Position numbers and translations under genes: made by a program. Below are positions 1 to 7,949 of a stretch of DNA of 64,000 bases, piece after piece; positions within the stretch are counted from its first letter, which is position 1; each line of letters opens with the position of its first letter. Under the pieces are notes generated by a model. The model did not search any database and was not told the DNA's origin. It saw only the letters and a program-made list of their open reading frames with translations. Source of the DNA: Prolixibacteraceae bacterium UBA6029 (GTDB lineage Bacteria > Bacteroidota > Bacteroidia > Bacteroidales > Prolixibacteraceae); the NCBI GenBank assembly GCA_002429385.1, contig DIZL01000064.1, positions 8,997-72,996 of the forward strand, in the 5' to 3' direction.

Positions 1-89
1 CAACTGCAAAGATAGGTGTTCCACCCTTTGTTCTCATTTTCAGATGACTCAACAAAAGCCTTTTCTAATTTTTCTTCAGTGAATTTCAT
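1..89 (-). CDS. hsdR: 5' end of a probable type I restriction subunit HsdR (partial)
   Basis: An open frame runs from an ATG at 89 to the left edge of the window and encodes 29 residues, starting MKFTEEKLEKAFVE. The first dozen residues resemble the usual start of HsdR, the ATP-dependent translocase and endonuclease of type I restriction systems. The position fits, 26 bp after the 118-residue gene in an hsdM-hsdS-led transcription unit. The following residues (SSENENKGWNTYLC) do not look like the usual HsdR continuation, so the gene may be frameshifted, divergent or rearranged. The assignment rests mainly on context. Confidence 0.45.
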   Translation of the reverse strand, partial: MKFTEEKLEKAFVESSENENKGWNTYLCS

Positions 90-115
90 AGTTATAGAAT
101 TAAAAAGAATACCTA

Positions 116-472
116 TTAAAAGGGTAAATCTGCATCATCATCATCCATATTAGGTTCGTCTTCAGTTTCAACATCAAAATCGACAGCTTCTTCAACTGTA
201 TCGACTAAAGAAGCAATAGTATTATTATACTCGTTAAAAATAGAATCTATCGTATCCAAAATCAACTTCAAGGTGCTATCATCACTCGTATCATTGTTTC
301 CTTTGGGAGATAAAATCGTTTTGCTATCAATTGATTGAGTTAACTCAGAAACCAATTTAGTAAAATCAATATCTCCGGAGAAATCTATTGAAACTGCGGT
401 AGAATTAATACCAGTGATTAAAATCAGGTTGCTTTCGTGGTTTATTTTTAAACTGTATTCTTTTGTTTCCAT
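116..472 (-). CDS. Small acidic protein with an SSB-like C-terminal tip
   Basis: A 118-residue protein with no family I recognise. The N-terminal half looks like a small beta-rich fold. Residues about 95-118 are strongly acidic and end DDDDADLPF. That ending closely matches the C-terminal tip of bacterial single-stranded DNA-binding protein (acidic stretch then D-[IL]-P-F), the peptide that recruits RecO, RecQ, PriA, exonuclease I and other partners. No OB-fold is obvious, so this is not simply an SSB. The gene begins 2 bp after the PHP-ATPase gene and precedes the probable hsdR, so it is probably co-transcribed and may be a partner of the ATPase. The tail is seen directly; the role is inferred. 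Confidence 0.75.
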   Translation of the reverse strand: METKEYSLKINHESNLILITGINSTAVSIDFSGDIDFTKLVSELTQSIDSKTILSPKGNNDTSDDSTLKLILDTIDSIFNEYNNTIASLVDTVEEAVDFDVETEDEPNMDDDDADLPF

Positions 473-474
473 GG

Positions 475-2883
475 TTATTCAGTTAAGATGCTTTTTATAT
501 CATATTTTTCAGAACGTTTCTTAAAAATATATTCACCTCCGTCCAGTATGCCACAAATCTCTTTTTGAGCAGTCTTGTCGTCTAGTTTAATTTGCTTATA
601 ACTTATCTTATTGTTTGTATTCTGCGCCAAAATTATTGACTCTGCATCTCCATAAACTACAATTGATGGATTATGAGTTACTAAAAATATTTGTTTGTCA
701 TGCTTTATTCCCCGCAGTAGGGTCACTAATTCATTTGATATAAATTTGTTCCCCAGATTATCTTCGGGTTGATCAATCAATATTAATCGAGTACTTGTTT
801 GTTTTAAAATAATTTCTAAATATTTCTCTGAGTTGAATCCAGGGCTTTTATCCTTAGACGTTTCTGTTTCAGAATATCTTAAATAATCGTTTGGAGACAA
901 CATTAATTCCTTAATAGATTTAATTTGTGAATCTAGCTTTCTACGAAATGAATCTGGTTTAATGTCTTTGTAAAACTTAACTGTAGTTTGATTATAAAGT
1001 AGGTTAAGAATATTTTTATAAATGCTTATTCCACTATAGGGTTTTAATAGAGTGTCCAGAATCTCTGTTTTTAATGACGCTTCCTCACTGACTTCAAGAA
1101 CCAGCTTAATATTTTCATATAAATTAATCTCCTTGTAAAGAGCATATTCGAAATATTCAATCTCATCACAATGGGCATTTAGCTGTCCATATTTCTGAAA
1201 TTTAGTTTTGATTGTCTCTTTTAATCTAATTAGCTGTTGTTTAGCTTCAGCTTTCGCCACTGATTTTCTATCAAGTTTTTTATTAGCTTCTGATATAATT
1301 TGCTCAACTACTCTAATGAAATTAATCTTACTATCGGTTCTCTTGTTTAATTCAAGTATTTCTGAATTTTTTATTTCCAATAGTTCTAGGAATTTATCTT
1401 TTAAGTCTGCCTGTTCTCTTTCTAAGGAAATTAGAGGATGTTCTGCAAAAGTCTTAATATTAGTTCTGATTGTCTCAATAACCTGGAGAATTTCATTTAT
1501 CTCATCAGAGATATCAACTCTATTTATTAAATTTTCAAAATCAAGATTAAAGTCAACCTCATTACTTTGAATGTTTTCAATAGTCTTTGCATGAAGCACA
1601 TATGTCTTATTAAAAGTTTCCTCGTAAGCATTGTTATAGGCAGCAGTCAGCTTATTTTGAATTTCATTTAGCTTTGCATTGTGCTTCGAAAAATCTTCTA
1701 AAACGGCTTGATATTCTTCCATTTTTCCGACCTTAAACGCTAGTTCTTTTAATTCTTTTCTTTCAAAATATCGAACAATCTCGCCTTGACTAATGCTTAT
1801 AATGTCTTCCTTGTTTATTGAAGTAACATCTTTAAAACTTCTATCATTTTCAGCTTTAATTATTGTTTTAATATTCGGTATCTTATAGTCATCATTTAGT
1901 TTAAGCGAATCAATGCTCTTACTTAAAAGCCATAATAATAAACTTTTACCACTCGACCTGCCACCGATAATAACATTCAAGCTTGGGCTAAATTCGAGTT
2001 CGATCTCTTCAATAAAATCACAATTACTGATCCTAAATTTTTCAATATTTGTTCCGTTTGTCCGTATGATATCATAATGAGAGGATGATAATATTCTGGA
2101 TTCAGGATCTATGAAGGCAAGCCTTATCGTTTCGTAATTTTTACTGCCTTTTAAATAGTAAAAATCATGATTACCAGTGATCCCTTTATGCTTGCAGGGA
2201 TATTGATTAATATTATGATTGTCAGAGAAATTAATGTAAGCTATATCTTTTTTAGCTCTGTGTTCTGTTGGTTTTTTCCTATCGAAACCTGCATTATAAA
2301 TTTGTTGGGTTTCTTCTTTTGAGACTTTTTCTAATGCACTTTGCATCAGAATTACCATTTTTTGGGCATCTTCTATTTCTTCTTTACCATGAGCTGCTAC
2401 AATACTTTGTGTGTTGCCAGCGTGAGGTATGAAAAAGAAATCTTCACCGAAAAATATATCTGATAATTCACCAAAGGTGATTTTTCTTTCAAACTTAGTC
2501 AGACCTTTTTCTAAATATTTATCTTCTAATGCTTTGCTGATCTTTTTTGCACCTTCAATATCCGAATAATTAAATATTAAAAGAGAATGATAATTTTTTG
2601 AAGCTCCTGATTCCCTTTTCTTTTCAATATCCAATTCAACTCCAACAAATAATTTTGGGTCATTTTCCGAATTAAATTTTGAATAATACTCCTCATAGGC
2701 GTCAATATTAAGAACATTGTGGTCAGTAAGAGAAAATATACTGACTCCGTTTTCAACCAATTTCGAGTGTAAAACCTCCACTGAAAATGCTCCTGCATAA
2801 TCACCAGATTTCGTTTCATTGCTTTTATCTGTATGAATATGCAAATCAATCCTATGCCAATCCGAATAAGGTTTATTGTTCAT
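475..2883 (-). CDS. PHP-domain plus ABC/SMC-type ATPase (TrlF-like)
   Basis: An 802-residue two-part protein. Residues about 10-250 form a PHP metal-dependent phosphoesterase domain: the HIHT motif near 15-18, TDHN near 53-56, a PHAG segment near 153 and DNHN near 221. The rest is an ABC/SMC-like ATPase: Walker A GGRSSGKS near 307-314, a long charged helical (coiled-coil-like) middle from about 380 to 640, Walker B LILIDQPED near 700-708 and a switch histidine in VTHNP near 735. The layout matches proteins annotated as TrlF-family AAA-like ATPases. It lies between hsdS (9 bp away) and the probable hsdR, as prrC does in other type I loci. A defence or guard function is inference; the substrate of the PHP domain is unknown. 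Confidence 0.85.
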   Translation of the reverse strand: MNNKPYSDWHRIDLHIHTDKSNETKSGDYAGAFSVEVLHSKLVENGVSIFSLTDHNVLNIDAYEEYYSKFNSENDPKLFVGVELDIEKKRESGASKNYHSLLIFNYSDIEGAKKISKALEDKYLEKGLTKFERKITFGELSDIFFGEDFFFIPHAGNTQSIVAAHGKEEIEDAQKMVILMQSALEKVSKEETQQIYNAGFDRKKPTEHRAKKDIAYINFSDNHNINQYPCKHKGITGNHDFYYLKGSKNYETIRLAFIDPESRILSSSHYDIIRTNGTNIEKFRISNCDFIEEIELEFSPSLNVIIGGRSSGKSLLLWLLSKSIDSLKLNDDYKIPNIKTIIKAENDRSFKDVTSINKEDIISISQGEIVRYFERKELKELAFKVGKMEEYQAVLEDFSKHNAKLNEIQNKLTAAYNNAYEETFNKTYVLHAKTIENIQSNEVDFNLDFENLINRVDISDEINEILQVIETIRTNIKTFAEHPLISLEREQADLKDKFLELLEIKNSEILELNKRTDSKINFIRVVEQIISEANKKLDRKSVAKAEAKQQLIRLKETIKTKFQKYGQLNAHCDEIEYFEYALYKEINLYENIKLVLEVSEEASLKTEILDTLLKPYSGISIYKNILNLLYNQTTVKFYKDIKPDSFRRKLDSQIKSIKELMLSPNDYLRYSETETSKDKSPGFNSEKYLEIILKQTSTRLILIDQPEDNLGNKFISNELVTLLRGIKHDKQIFLVTHNPSIVVYGDAESIILAQNTNNKISYKQIKLDDKTAQKEICGILDGGEYIFKKRSEKYDIKSILTE

Positions 2884-2892
2884 GATTATTGT

Positions 2893-4143
2893 TTAGTTTT
2901 CTATTGTCGCAAGCTTGGAAAGAAGTAAATCTACAAAATCTTTAAGCTTTAGATTTTGAATTTTCATTCTGTCAATTTGAATTTGAATTTTCAATACAAG
3001 TAGTGAAAATGATACAATCCTATCTTTTTCTGGTATTAAAATTGGTATTTTGATAAGGTCTTTAATTGGTAATTGCGGCTGCGCTGAACCAGATAAATAG
3101 TTTTCAATTGCCTTTTTCATTTCTGAATTACGAAGCATTGAGTATATAAAGATTGTTGATTCTGAAAACTCTTTAGCTCTCATTATCACCATGCCAGAAT
3201 TAATTCTAATATTATTGAAAGTTATTGCTTCACTGTAAAACCCAACATTTCCAACGGTTCCCCTGGAAGTTAGCACGATATCATTCCGTTTTAATTTCCC
3301 TTTCCTTAGTTCTTTGTCTTTTTCTTTAGTAATAAAACTAGTTTCTGAGAAGTCGAATCCAATTTTTGTAACATTTCCAGCATTTAAAAACAAACAAAAC
3401 CCGTTACTAAACATTTCTTCAATGCTCGGATAATTTGTTCCTCTATCACCATCTATTACATCAACTAATTCATTAAGCGTGCCCATTCTCCACCCCATTG
3501 GAATTTCCGTTTCCAATTCCTCATTAAAAACCATTTCACCACAGTTGCTTTTATAAGGCAATCTGTTTTCATCTGGAAATTCAAACTCAACAAACCACTG
3601 TTTGTAAATAGCTTGTGCAGTTTCTTCGAGTTTTTGTATAAGTTGCTGGTTGAGTTTAATCCGGTTTACAACGGTGTTGTATTCTTTTACTATTTCGAAC
3701 TGTTTGGTAATGGATGGGATGGGTAATTGCATATCGGTAAAATCTTCCCACTCCAAACTGCCACGAACACCTCCAACTGCATTAAAACATGCTTCCCGAT
3801 CAAACTCGGAGCGGGTAAACCACATCATTAAATATTCAGGCAAAAGTAGAATTTCGTTTTTAATTTCGAAGATTGGATAAGCTTGTGAGATAATGGCTTC
3901 ATCAACTTCTTGCAATAATGCAATTGGCATTTTTTTATCACGCCTTACTTGCATGGTACTGCAAGCAAACTGGTTTTTTCGGATAATTTTATAGTTCTCC
4001 ATATCAGTCCCAATTATATTGGCAACCGAAGGAATAAACTGTTTCGAAATACTTAGCCCAAGTAGTTGCTTCACTTTCAATCCGGCATTTCGTTCATCTA
4101 AAAGCTGAATGTATTCTCCGATAGGTCTATAATTTGATCTCAT
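2893..4143 (-). CDS. hsdS: Type I restriction-modification specificity subunit HsdS
   Basis: A 416-residue DNA-recognition subunit of a type I restriction-modification complex. It has two target-recognition regions, about 1-145 and 205-365. These are separated by a central helical spacer, about 146-200, containing the QQLIQKLEETAQAIYKQWF signature typical of HsdS, and followed by a second helical region to the C terminus. The bipartite target cannot be read from the sequence. The start overlaps the end of hsdM by 17 bp, consistent with translational coupling. The protein would pair with HsdM to form the methylase and with HsdR for restriction. The second recognition domain carries the family-typical SGSAQPQLPIKDL segment. 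Confidence 0.93.
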   Translation of the reverse strand: MRSNYRPIGEYIQLLDERNAGLKVKQLLGLSISKQFIPSVANIIGTDMENYKIIRKNQFACSTMQVRRDKKMPIALLQEVDEAIISQAYPIFEIKNEILLLPEYLMMWFTRSEFDREACFNAVGGVRGSLEWEDFTDMQLPIPSITKQFEIVKEYNTVVNRIKLNQQLIQKLEETAQAIYKQWFVEFEFPDENRLPYKSNCGEMVFNEELETEIPMGWRMGTLNELVDVIDGDRGTNYPSIEEMFSNGFCLFLNAGNVTKIGFDFSETSFITKEKDKELRKGKLKRNDIVLTSRGTVGNVGFYSEAITFNNIRINSGMVIMRAKEFSESTIFIYSMLRNSEMKKAIENYLSGSAQPQLPIKDLIKIPILIPEKDRIVSFSLLVLKIQIQIDRMKIQNLKLKDFVDLLLSKLATIEN

Positions 4144-5695
4144 ATCCCAATTCTTTAAATACGTTCAGCAATTCATTTTTTGATTGGGTCTCAGCTTTAA
4201 GCAGTTCGGCAAACTCTGTTTGCAGGTTTTGCATTTTCTCGTCGAAATCAATGTTTTCGTCTCGGTTAACGAACTCAATATATTTACTTGGAACGAGTGA
4301 GAAATCTTTTTTGGCTACTTCTTCAAACGTGGCTGAATAGCAATATTCTGGGATGTCTTTGTATTTGGTATTGTCTTGTTGCCAAGTGTGGTAGGTAATT
4401 GCTATGTCTTTAATTTGCTGCCCAATGAACTGTATAAATTTCTTTTCAAAGGGTTCGCCAATCTGTCGCAAATCCATAAAGAGTATTTCCTTTTCCCGGT
4501 TGCGGTAATGGCGTTCTTCATCACCAATACTCCGGCTTTGTACTTTTTTATTTTTATTCAGAATCCAAACCGTTACACTTATATTGGTAGTGTAAAACAT
4601 ATCTTGAGGCAATACCAAAATGGCTTCCACCAAATTGTTTTCAATCAGTTTACGGCGTATTTTATACTCTTCACCGCCGCCACTCAAAGCGCCATTGGCG
4701 AGGATAAATCCTGCCACACCATTTTCGGATAGTTTAGAGACCATATTGAGTATCCAGCCATAGTTGGCATTGCTTTTTGGAGGCACATCGTAACCACGCC
4801 AGCGTGGGTCGTCTTTCAATTCATTTTCGGCTCTCCAGTCTTTCTGGTTGAATGGTGGGTTGGCCATAATGTAATCAGCCTTGAGGTCTTTGTGTTGGTC
4901 GTCGCCAAAAGTATCGGCAGCTTTTTCGCCCAAATTGCCCGAAATACCACGTATGGCCAGGTTCATCTTGGCCAGTTTGTAAGTTGTATTGGTATATTCC
5001 TGTCCGTAAATCGATACATTTTTGGTGTTCCCGTGGTGCGCCTGTATAAACTTGATGGATTGCACAAACATACCTCCGGAGCCACAGGCAGGATCATAAA
5101 TAATGCCGCTATAGGGTTCAATCATTTCGGCAATCAGGTTTACAATGCTTTTGGGAGTATAGAATTCTCCTTTGCCTTTTCCTTCGGCCAATGCGAATTT
5201 GGAGAGGAAATATTCGTACACGCGTCCAACAATGTCCTGGGCTTTATCTTTGATGGTATCAATTTCGTTAATGGTATCGAGCAGTGAGGACAGTTTGGTA
5301 ATGTCCAAACCCAACCGCGAAAAGTAATTGTCGGGCAGCGCACCTTTTAAAGCTTTATTGTTTTTCTCAATGTTGTGAAGCGCGGTGTCAATTTTTAAAG
5401 CAATATCGTTCTGCTTCGAGTTTTTAATGATGTATGTCCAACGGGAAACTTCATCGAGGAAAAACACATTGTTCTGATTATAGAATTCAGGCATCTCGAT
5501 GTATTTTTCCTGCCCCTTTGCAATGAGCTTATTGCGGTGTTCTTCAAACTTATCGCTGGCAAACTTCAGGAAAATCAAACCCAATACCACGTGTTTATAT
5601 TCTGCTGATTCAACGCTTCCTCTCAATTTGTTGGCCGATTCCCAAAGGGTTTCCTCCATGCTCTTCTCCTTGCCGTTTCCGTTCTTCTTTGCCAT
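4127..5695 (-). CDS. hsdM: Type I restriction-modification methyltransferase HsdM
   Basis: A 522-residue N6-adenine DNA methyltransferase subunit. An N-terminal helical HsdM domain (about 10-150) is followed by the methylase core: GEFYTP near 176, the SAM-binding motif DPACGSGG near 201-208 and the catalytic NPPF near 279-282. The length is normal for the family and the motifs are intact, so it should be active. It is the first gene of the minus-strand unit hsdM-hsdS-ATPase-small protein-hsdR. The upstream 100 bp are AT-rich; I found no exact -7 box there. Confidence 0.96.
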   Translation of the reverse strand: MAKKNGNGKEKSMEETLWESANKLRGSVESAEYKHVVLGLIFLKFASDKFEEHRNKLIAKGQEKYIEMPEFYNQNNVFFLDEVSRWTYIIKNSKQNDIALKIDTALHNIEKNNKALKGALPDNYFSRLGLDITKLSSLLDTINEIDTIKDKAQDIVGRVYEYFLSKFALAEGKGKGEFYTPKSIVNLIAEMIEPYSGIIYDPACGSGGMFVQSIKFIQAHHGNTKNVSIYGQEYTNTTYKLAKMNLAIRGISGNLGEKAADTFGDDQHKDLKADYIMANPPFNQKDWRAENELKDDPRWRGYDVPPKSNANYGWILNMVSKLSENGVAGFILANGALSGGGEEYKIRRKLIENNLVEAILVLPQDMFYTTNISVTVWILNKNKKVQSRSIGDEERHYRNREKEILFMDLRQIGEPFEKKFIQFIGQQIKDIAITYHTWQQDNTKYKDIPEYCYSATFEEVAKKDFSLVPSKYIEFVNRDENIDFDEKMQNLQTEFAELLKAETQSKNELLNVFKELGYEIKL

Positions 5696-5818
5696 TATTT
5701 ATTATTGATTTTTTGTTCAAGGTGCAAGTTACATAAACAAAAGAAATATTTGTTTATTGTTAATTATATTTTACAAATAATATTTTTAAGAGGTCTTTAG
5801 CCACTTATCTTTTTGTAA

Positions 5819-5845
5819 GTTGTTAAGGCTAGTTCCCTTAACAAC
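5819..5845. repeat. Perfect 10-bp inverted repeat upstream of hsdM
   Basis: GTTGTTAAGG and CCTTAACAAC face each other across a 7-base loop, about 125 bp upstream of the hsdM start. No T-run follows on either strand, so it is not a clear terminator. It may be an operator or the trace of a mobile element boundary. Confidence 0.4.
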
Positions 5846-6434
5846 TCATGTAAGCTTCATACTCAAAGTTGACCAATTCCTGATCGGGAACTTCTGTTGC
5901 GCCCTCGAAATAAACTGTTTCCGGATATTGACTTCGAGTCTCGCGCAAATTGGATAATTCGGTCTAAGCTGACCTCCCTTCCCTCATGTGATTCATTAGT
6001 TTTTTCTGGTGTTTTCGCAGGTGTTTTGTGTTACATTCCGGCAGATGCTGACTCCCTTGATTGTAGCAAAAACGGAGCATATTAATCTAAAACCAAGACC
6101 ATAGGCCTATACCAATTCCATAGATAAAATATAGTTTACCTACATTTTAAATACAAAAAGTCATCATTTAGTATTTATACAGTACTAAAAGAGTACTTAA
6201 ACTAAGGCGTCAACCTATCTTATTCAATGCTTTATGGCAAAGATTGGATAATCCAGTCTAAGCTTGACCCCCTTCCCTCCGGTTATTCATTAGTTTTTCC
6301 CGGGATTTTCGCATGTGTTTTGTGTGCCATTCCGGCAAATGCGGACCCCCTTTTAAGTTGCAAAATGGGTTGCAAGATGCGGCGCAAACTGACCCAACCC
6401 ATTTTGAAAACTCAGGAAGTTAAGGAAGTTGCAG

Positions 6435-6590
6435 AAGTTTGAAGCAATCAATGAAACTTACGATCTGGTGATGGAGCTGCTTTCGTATGGTCCACATGTG
6501 AAGGTATTGAGACCGGAATCTTTGGCAGATGAAATATTAAGGACATATAATTCCCTGAATTTTGGAAACTGCGGAAACTGCGGAAGTTGA
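6435..6590 (+). pseudogene. C-terminal remnant of a WYL-domain regulator
   Basis: An open frame without a start codon reads LQKFEAINETYDLVMELL, then SYGPHVKVLRPESLADEIL, and stops at 6588-6590. The pattern LSYGPHVKVLRPESL resembles the last 40 residues of WYL-domain transcriptional regulators (bulky pattern ending VLEPESLR). Everything upstream is missing and the frame then runs into low-complexity CTGCGGAA repeats. It is a gene fragment left in an eroded accessory region. Confidence 0.5.
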
Positions 6591-6664
6591 GGAAGATTTG
6601 AAGCGATAAAACCTGGAAGGTAAACCTCATTTCAACAAAATATCCTTTATTTTCGATTTAATTG
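6551..6664 (+). repeat. Direct repeat, copy A (about 115 bp)
   Basis: This segment starts TTCCCTGAATTTTGG, passes through GCGGAAGTTGAGGAAG words and ends with CAAAATATCCTTTATTTTC and ATTG. A second copy in the same orientation lies at 8568-8684. The pair flanks a 1.9-kb interval that holds the toxin-antitoxin-chaperone genes. Confidence 0.7.
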
Positions 6665-6796
6665 TGTTTTGTGTTACATTCCGGCAGATGCTGACCCAAT
6701 CGGTATCACCAGACGATAATAATCCCTGATTTGATTCAACGAACCCATCTGTTTTGCATATTAACGTTAGACTGATTGATTTCGTTCGATTCGTTT

Positions 6797-6922
6797 ATGA
6801 AAGCAAAACAGAAAGAAATGAATCTTGAAGCACAATTGACCGGAATACCCATCATTGAACGATTTGAATCTTGTAAGAACAATTTTGGGCACATACTTGA
6901 TTTTATGGATATTAAGTCGTAA
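6797..6922 (+). CDS. Possible 41-residue open frame
   Basis: An ATG-started frame of 41 codons (MKAKQKEMNLEAQLTGIP at its start) lies between the transposon-like repeats and the toxin-antitoxin operon. I recognise no family, and no clear promoter or ribosome-binding site precedes it. It may be a fragment of a larger lost gene or a chance frame. Confidence 0.2.
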   Translation: MKAKQKEMNLEAQLTGIPIIERFESCKNNFGHILDFMDIKS

Positions 6923-6998
6923 ATTAACAGTAATGATACTTAAGCAAATTATTCACGGATGAAATAAGAATAGAGTTAATTTTAATAAATACAAATTC

Positions 6999-7008
6999 AC
7001 TTATAAGT
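6999..7008. promoter_or_regulatory. Palindrome ACTTATAAGT, candidate operator of the toxin-antitoxin operon
   Basis: A perfect 10-bp palindrome lies 9 bp upstream of the predicted -7 box of the toxin-antitoxin operon. A related TTATAA repeat follows at 7011-7017. Xre-type antitoxins normally repress their own operon through such palindromes, so this is a reasonable binding site for the antitoxin at 7524. Inference only. Confidence 0.35.
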
Positions 7009-7017
7009 AAATTATAA

Positions 7018-7025
7018 TATATTTG
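7018..7025 (+). promoter_or_regulatory. Bacteroidota-type -7 box (TATATTTG)
   Basis: TATATTTG matches the phylum -7 consensus TAnnTTTG and lies 14 bp before the ATG of the toxin gene, which would give a very short leader. The -33 TTTG element is not evident. Confidence 0.45.
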
Positions 7026-7039
7026 TATTCCTGCAATAA

Positions 7040-7540
7040 ATGAAATATAAGTTAGTAAAACTGAATAAATATAGTGGTAAATCAACCTCTTTATATACAA
7101 TATTCCTTGAGGATGAACAAAAAACGTTATTCGATCGGTTTTTAACTGAAAATAAATATACATTTATAAGTGAACTTAAAAGCATAATTTCACGTTTAAA
7201 TATTATAGGGCATGACACCGGAGCGAGAGACCAATATTTTAAGCTATATGAAGGAAATCCCGGAGATGGAGTATGTGCCTTGTATGATGTTCCGGATTCC
7301 AGATTGCGATTGTATTGTATCAGGTATGGTTCTTTGCTTGTGATTCTGGATGGAGGTGGATATAAACCTAAGGGAATGGCTGCCTTTCAGGAAGATGCAA
7401 AACTTCTGTATGAGAATTATTTTCTACGTCGGCTTTCCTCAGCTATTAAACAACGGATGGCTGATGGTGAAATTTCATTCACAGAAGACTATATGGATTT
7501 TGATGGTAATCTAATTTTTAACGATGAAGATGATGAGTAA
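7040..7540 (+). CDS. Putative toxin of a toxin-antitoxin-chaperone operon
   Basis: A 166-residue protein. The central part (SRLRLYCIRYGSLLVILDGGG, about residues 88-109) resembles the core strands of RelE/HigB-like mRNA-cleaving toxins, which usually read LRLYYFR then a hydrophobic strand. It is longer than a classic HigB and has an acidic C-terminal tail (FNDEDDE). Its last 17 bp overlap the start of an Xre-type antitoxin gene, and a SecB-like gene follows. That order is the same as in the HigB-HigA-SecB system of Mycobacterium tuberculosis. Toxin function is inferred from order and weak motif similarity; catalytic residues cannot be named. Confidence 0.6.
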   Translation: MKYKLVKLNKYSGKSTSLYTIFLEDEQKTLFDRFLTENKYTFISELKSIISRLNIIGHDTGARDQYFKLYEGNPGDGVCALYDVPDSRLRLYCIRYGSLLVILDGGGYKPKGMAAFQEDAKLLYENYFLRRLSSAIKQRMADGEISFTEDYMDFDGNLIFNDEDDE

Positions 7541-7949
7541 GGCAGAATTATACAACAGCCCTATTTTGGATGAGATCTTTGCAGAGATTACGCCAGAAGA
7601 GCTCGAAAAAACACAAAAAAGGATGTTACTGGCAGCCCGGATTGACGATGCAATTAAGGCTAAAGGATGGAAAAAGAGGGACCTTGCTATGAAAATGAAG
7701 AAACAACCCTCGGTAATCACCAAATGGTTAAGCGGCACCCATAATTTTGAGTCAGATACCCTTTTTGAATTGGAATATCATCTGGGTATCAAATTAGTTC
7801 AAGTGGAAGAAAAGCAGGAGGAACAGATTTCGCATTTTCAGGTAAATGTGACTCAAAAGATTAATACCAAAGAATGTACTGAATTCGTCAATGAACCGAA
7901 GACAGGATATTATGCCAAATGGGTGGGGAATAATCCCGGAAGTAGTTAA
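7524..7949 (+). CDS. Xre-family HTH antitoxin with a C-terminal extension
   Basis: A 141-residue protein. Residues about 35-95 form a helix-turn-helix domain of the Xre/Cro type (ARIDDAIKAKGWKKRDLAMK, then a recognition helix around VITKWLSG). After it comes a polar stretch and an extra segment of about 40 residues ending GYYAKWVGNNPGSS. In toxin-antitoxin-chaperone systems such an extension (the chaperone addiction region) makes the antitoxin depend on the SecB-like chaperone. The aromatic-rich tail here fits that idea but has not been shown. The start overlaps the toxin gene, and the stop codon overlaps the next start (TAATG). Translation may begin at 7524, 7530 or 7533. Confidence 0.8.
   Translation: MKMMSKAELYNSPILDEIFAEITPEELEKTQKRMLLAARIDDAIKAKGWKKRDLAMKMKKQPSVITKWLSGTHNFESDTLFELEYHLGIKLVQVEEKQEEQISHFQVNVTQKINTKECTEFVNEPKTGYYAKWVGNNPGSS

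Larger units (their letters stand above)
5935..6705 (-). repeat. Array of degenerate repeats resembling IS21-family transposon ends
   Basis: Read on the minus strand, a motif of the form GGGTCAGCNTnnnCCGGAAT occurs about six times, around 5950-5980, 6030-6055, 6250-6285, 6325-6350, 6375-6400 and 6670-6700. Two segments, 5945-6060 and 6240-6350, are diverged copies of each other. Repeats of GGGTCA followed by CCGGAAT are typical of IS21-family ends, where the transposase binds several short sites. No transposase gene remains. The short plus-strand open frames at 5897 and 6227 lie inside these copies and are not genes. The interpretation as element remnants is inference. Confidence 0.4.

Noticed and set aside
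4892..5287. 131-codon open frame on the plus strand
   Set aside because: Antisense to the methylase motifs of hsdM; no recognisable domain.
5897..6442. Two short plus-strand open frames (62 and 71 codons) with similar sequence
   Set aside because: Their similarity comes from the duplicated transposon-end-like DNA; neither has a start context or family match.
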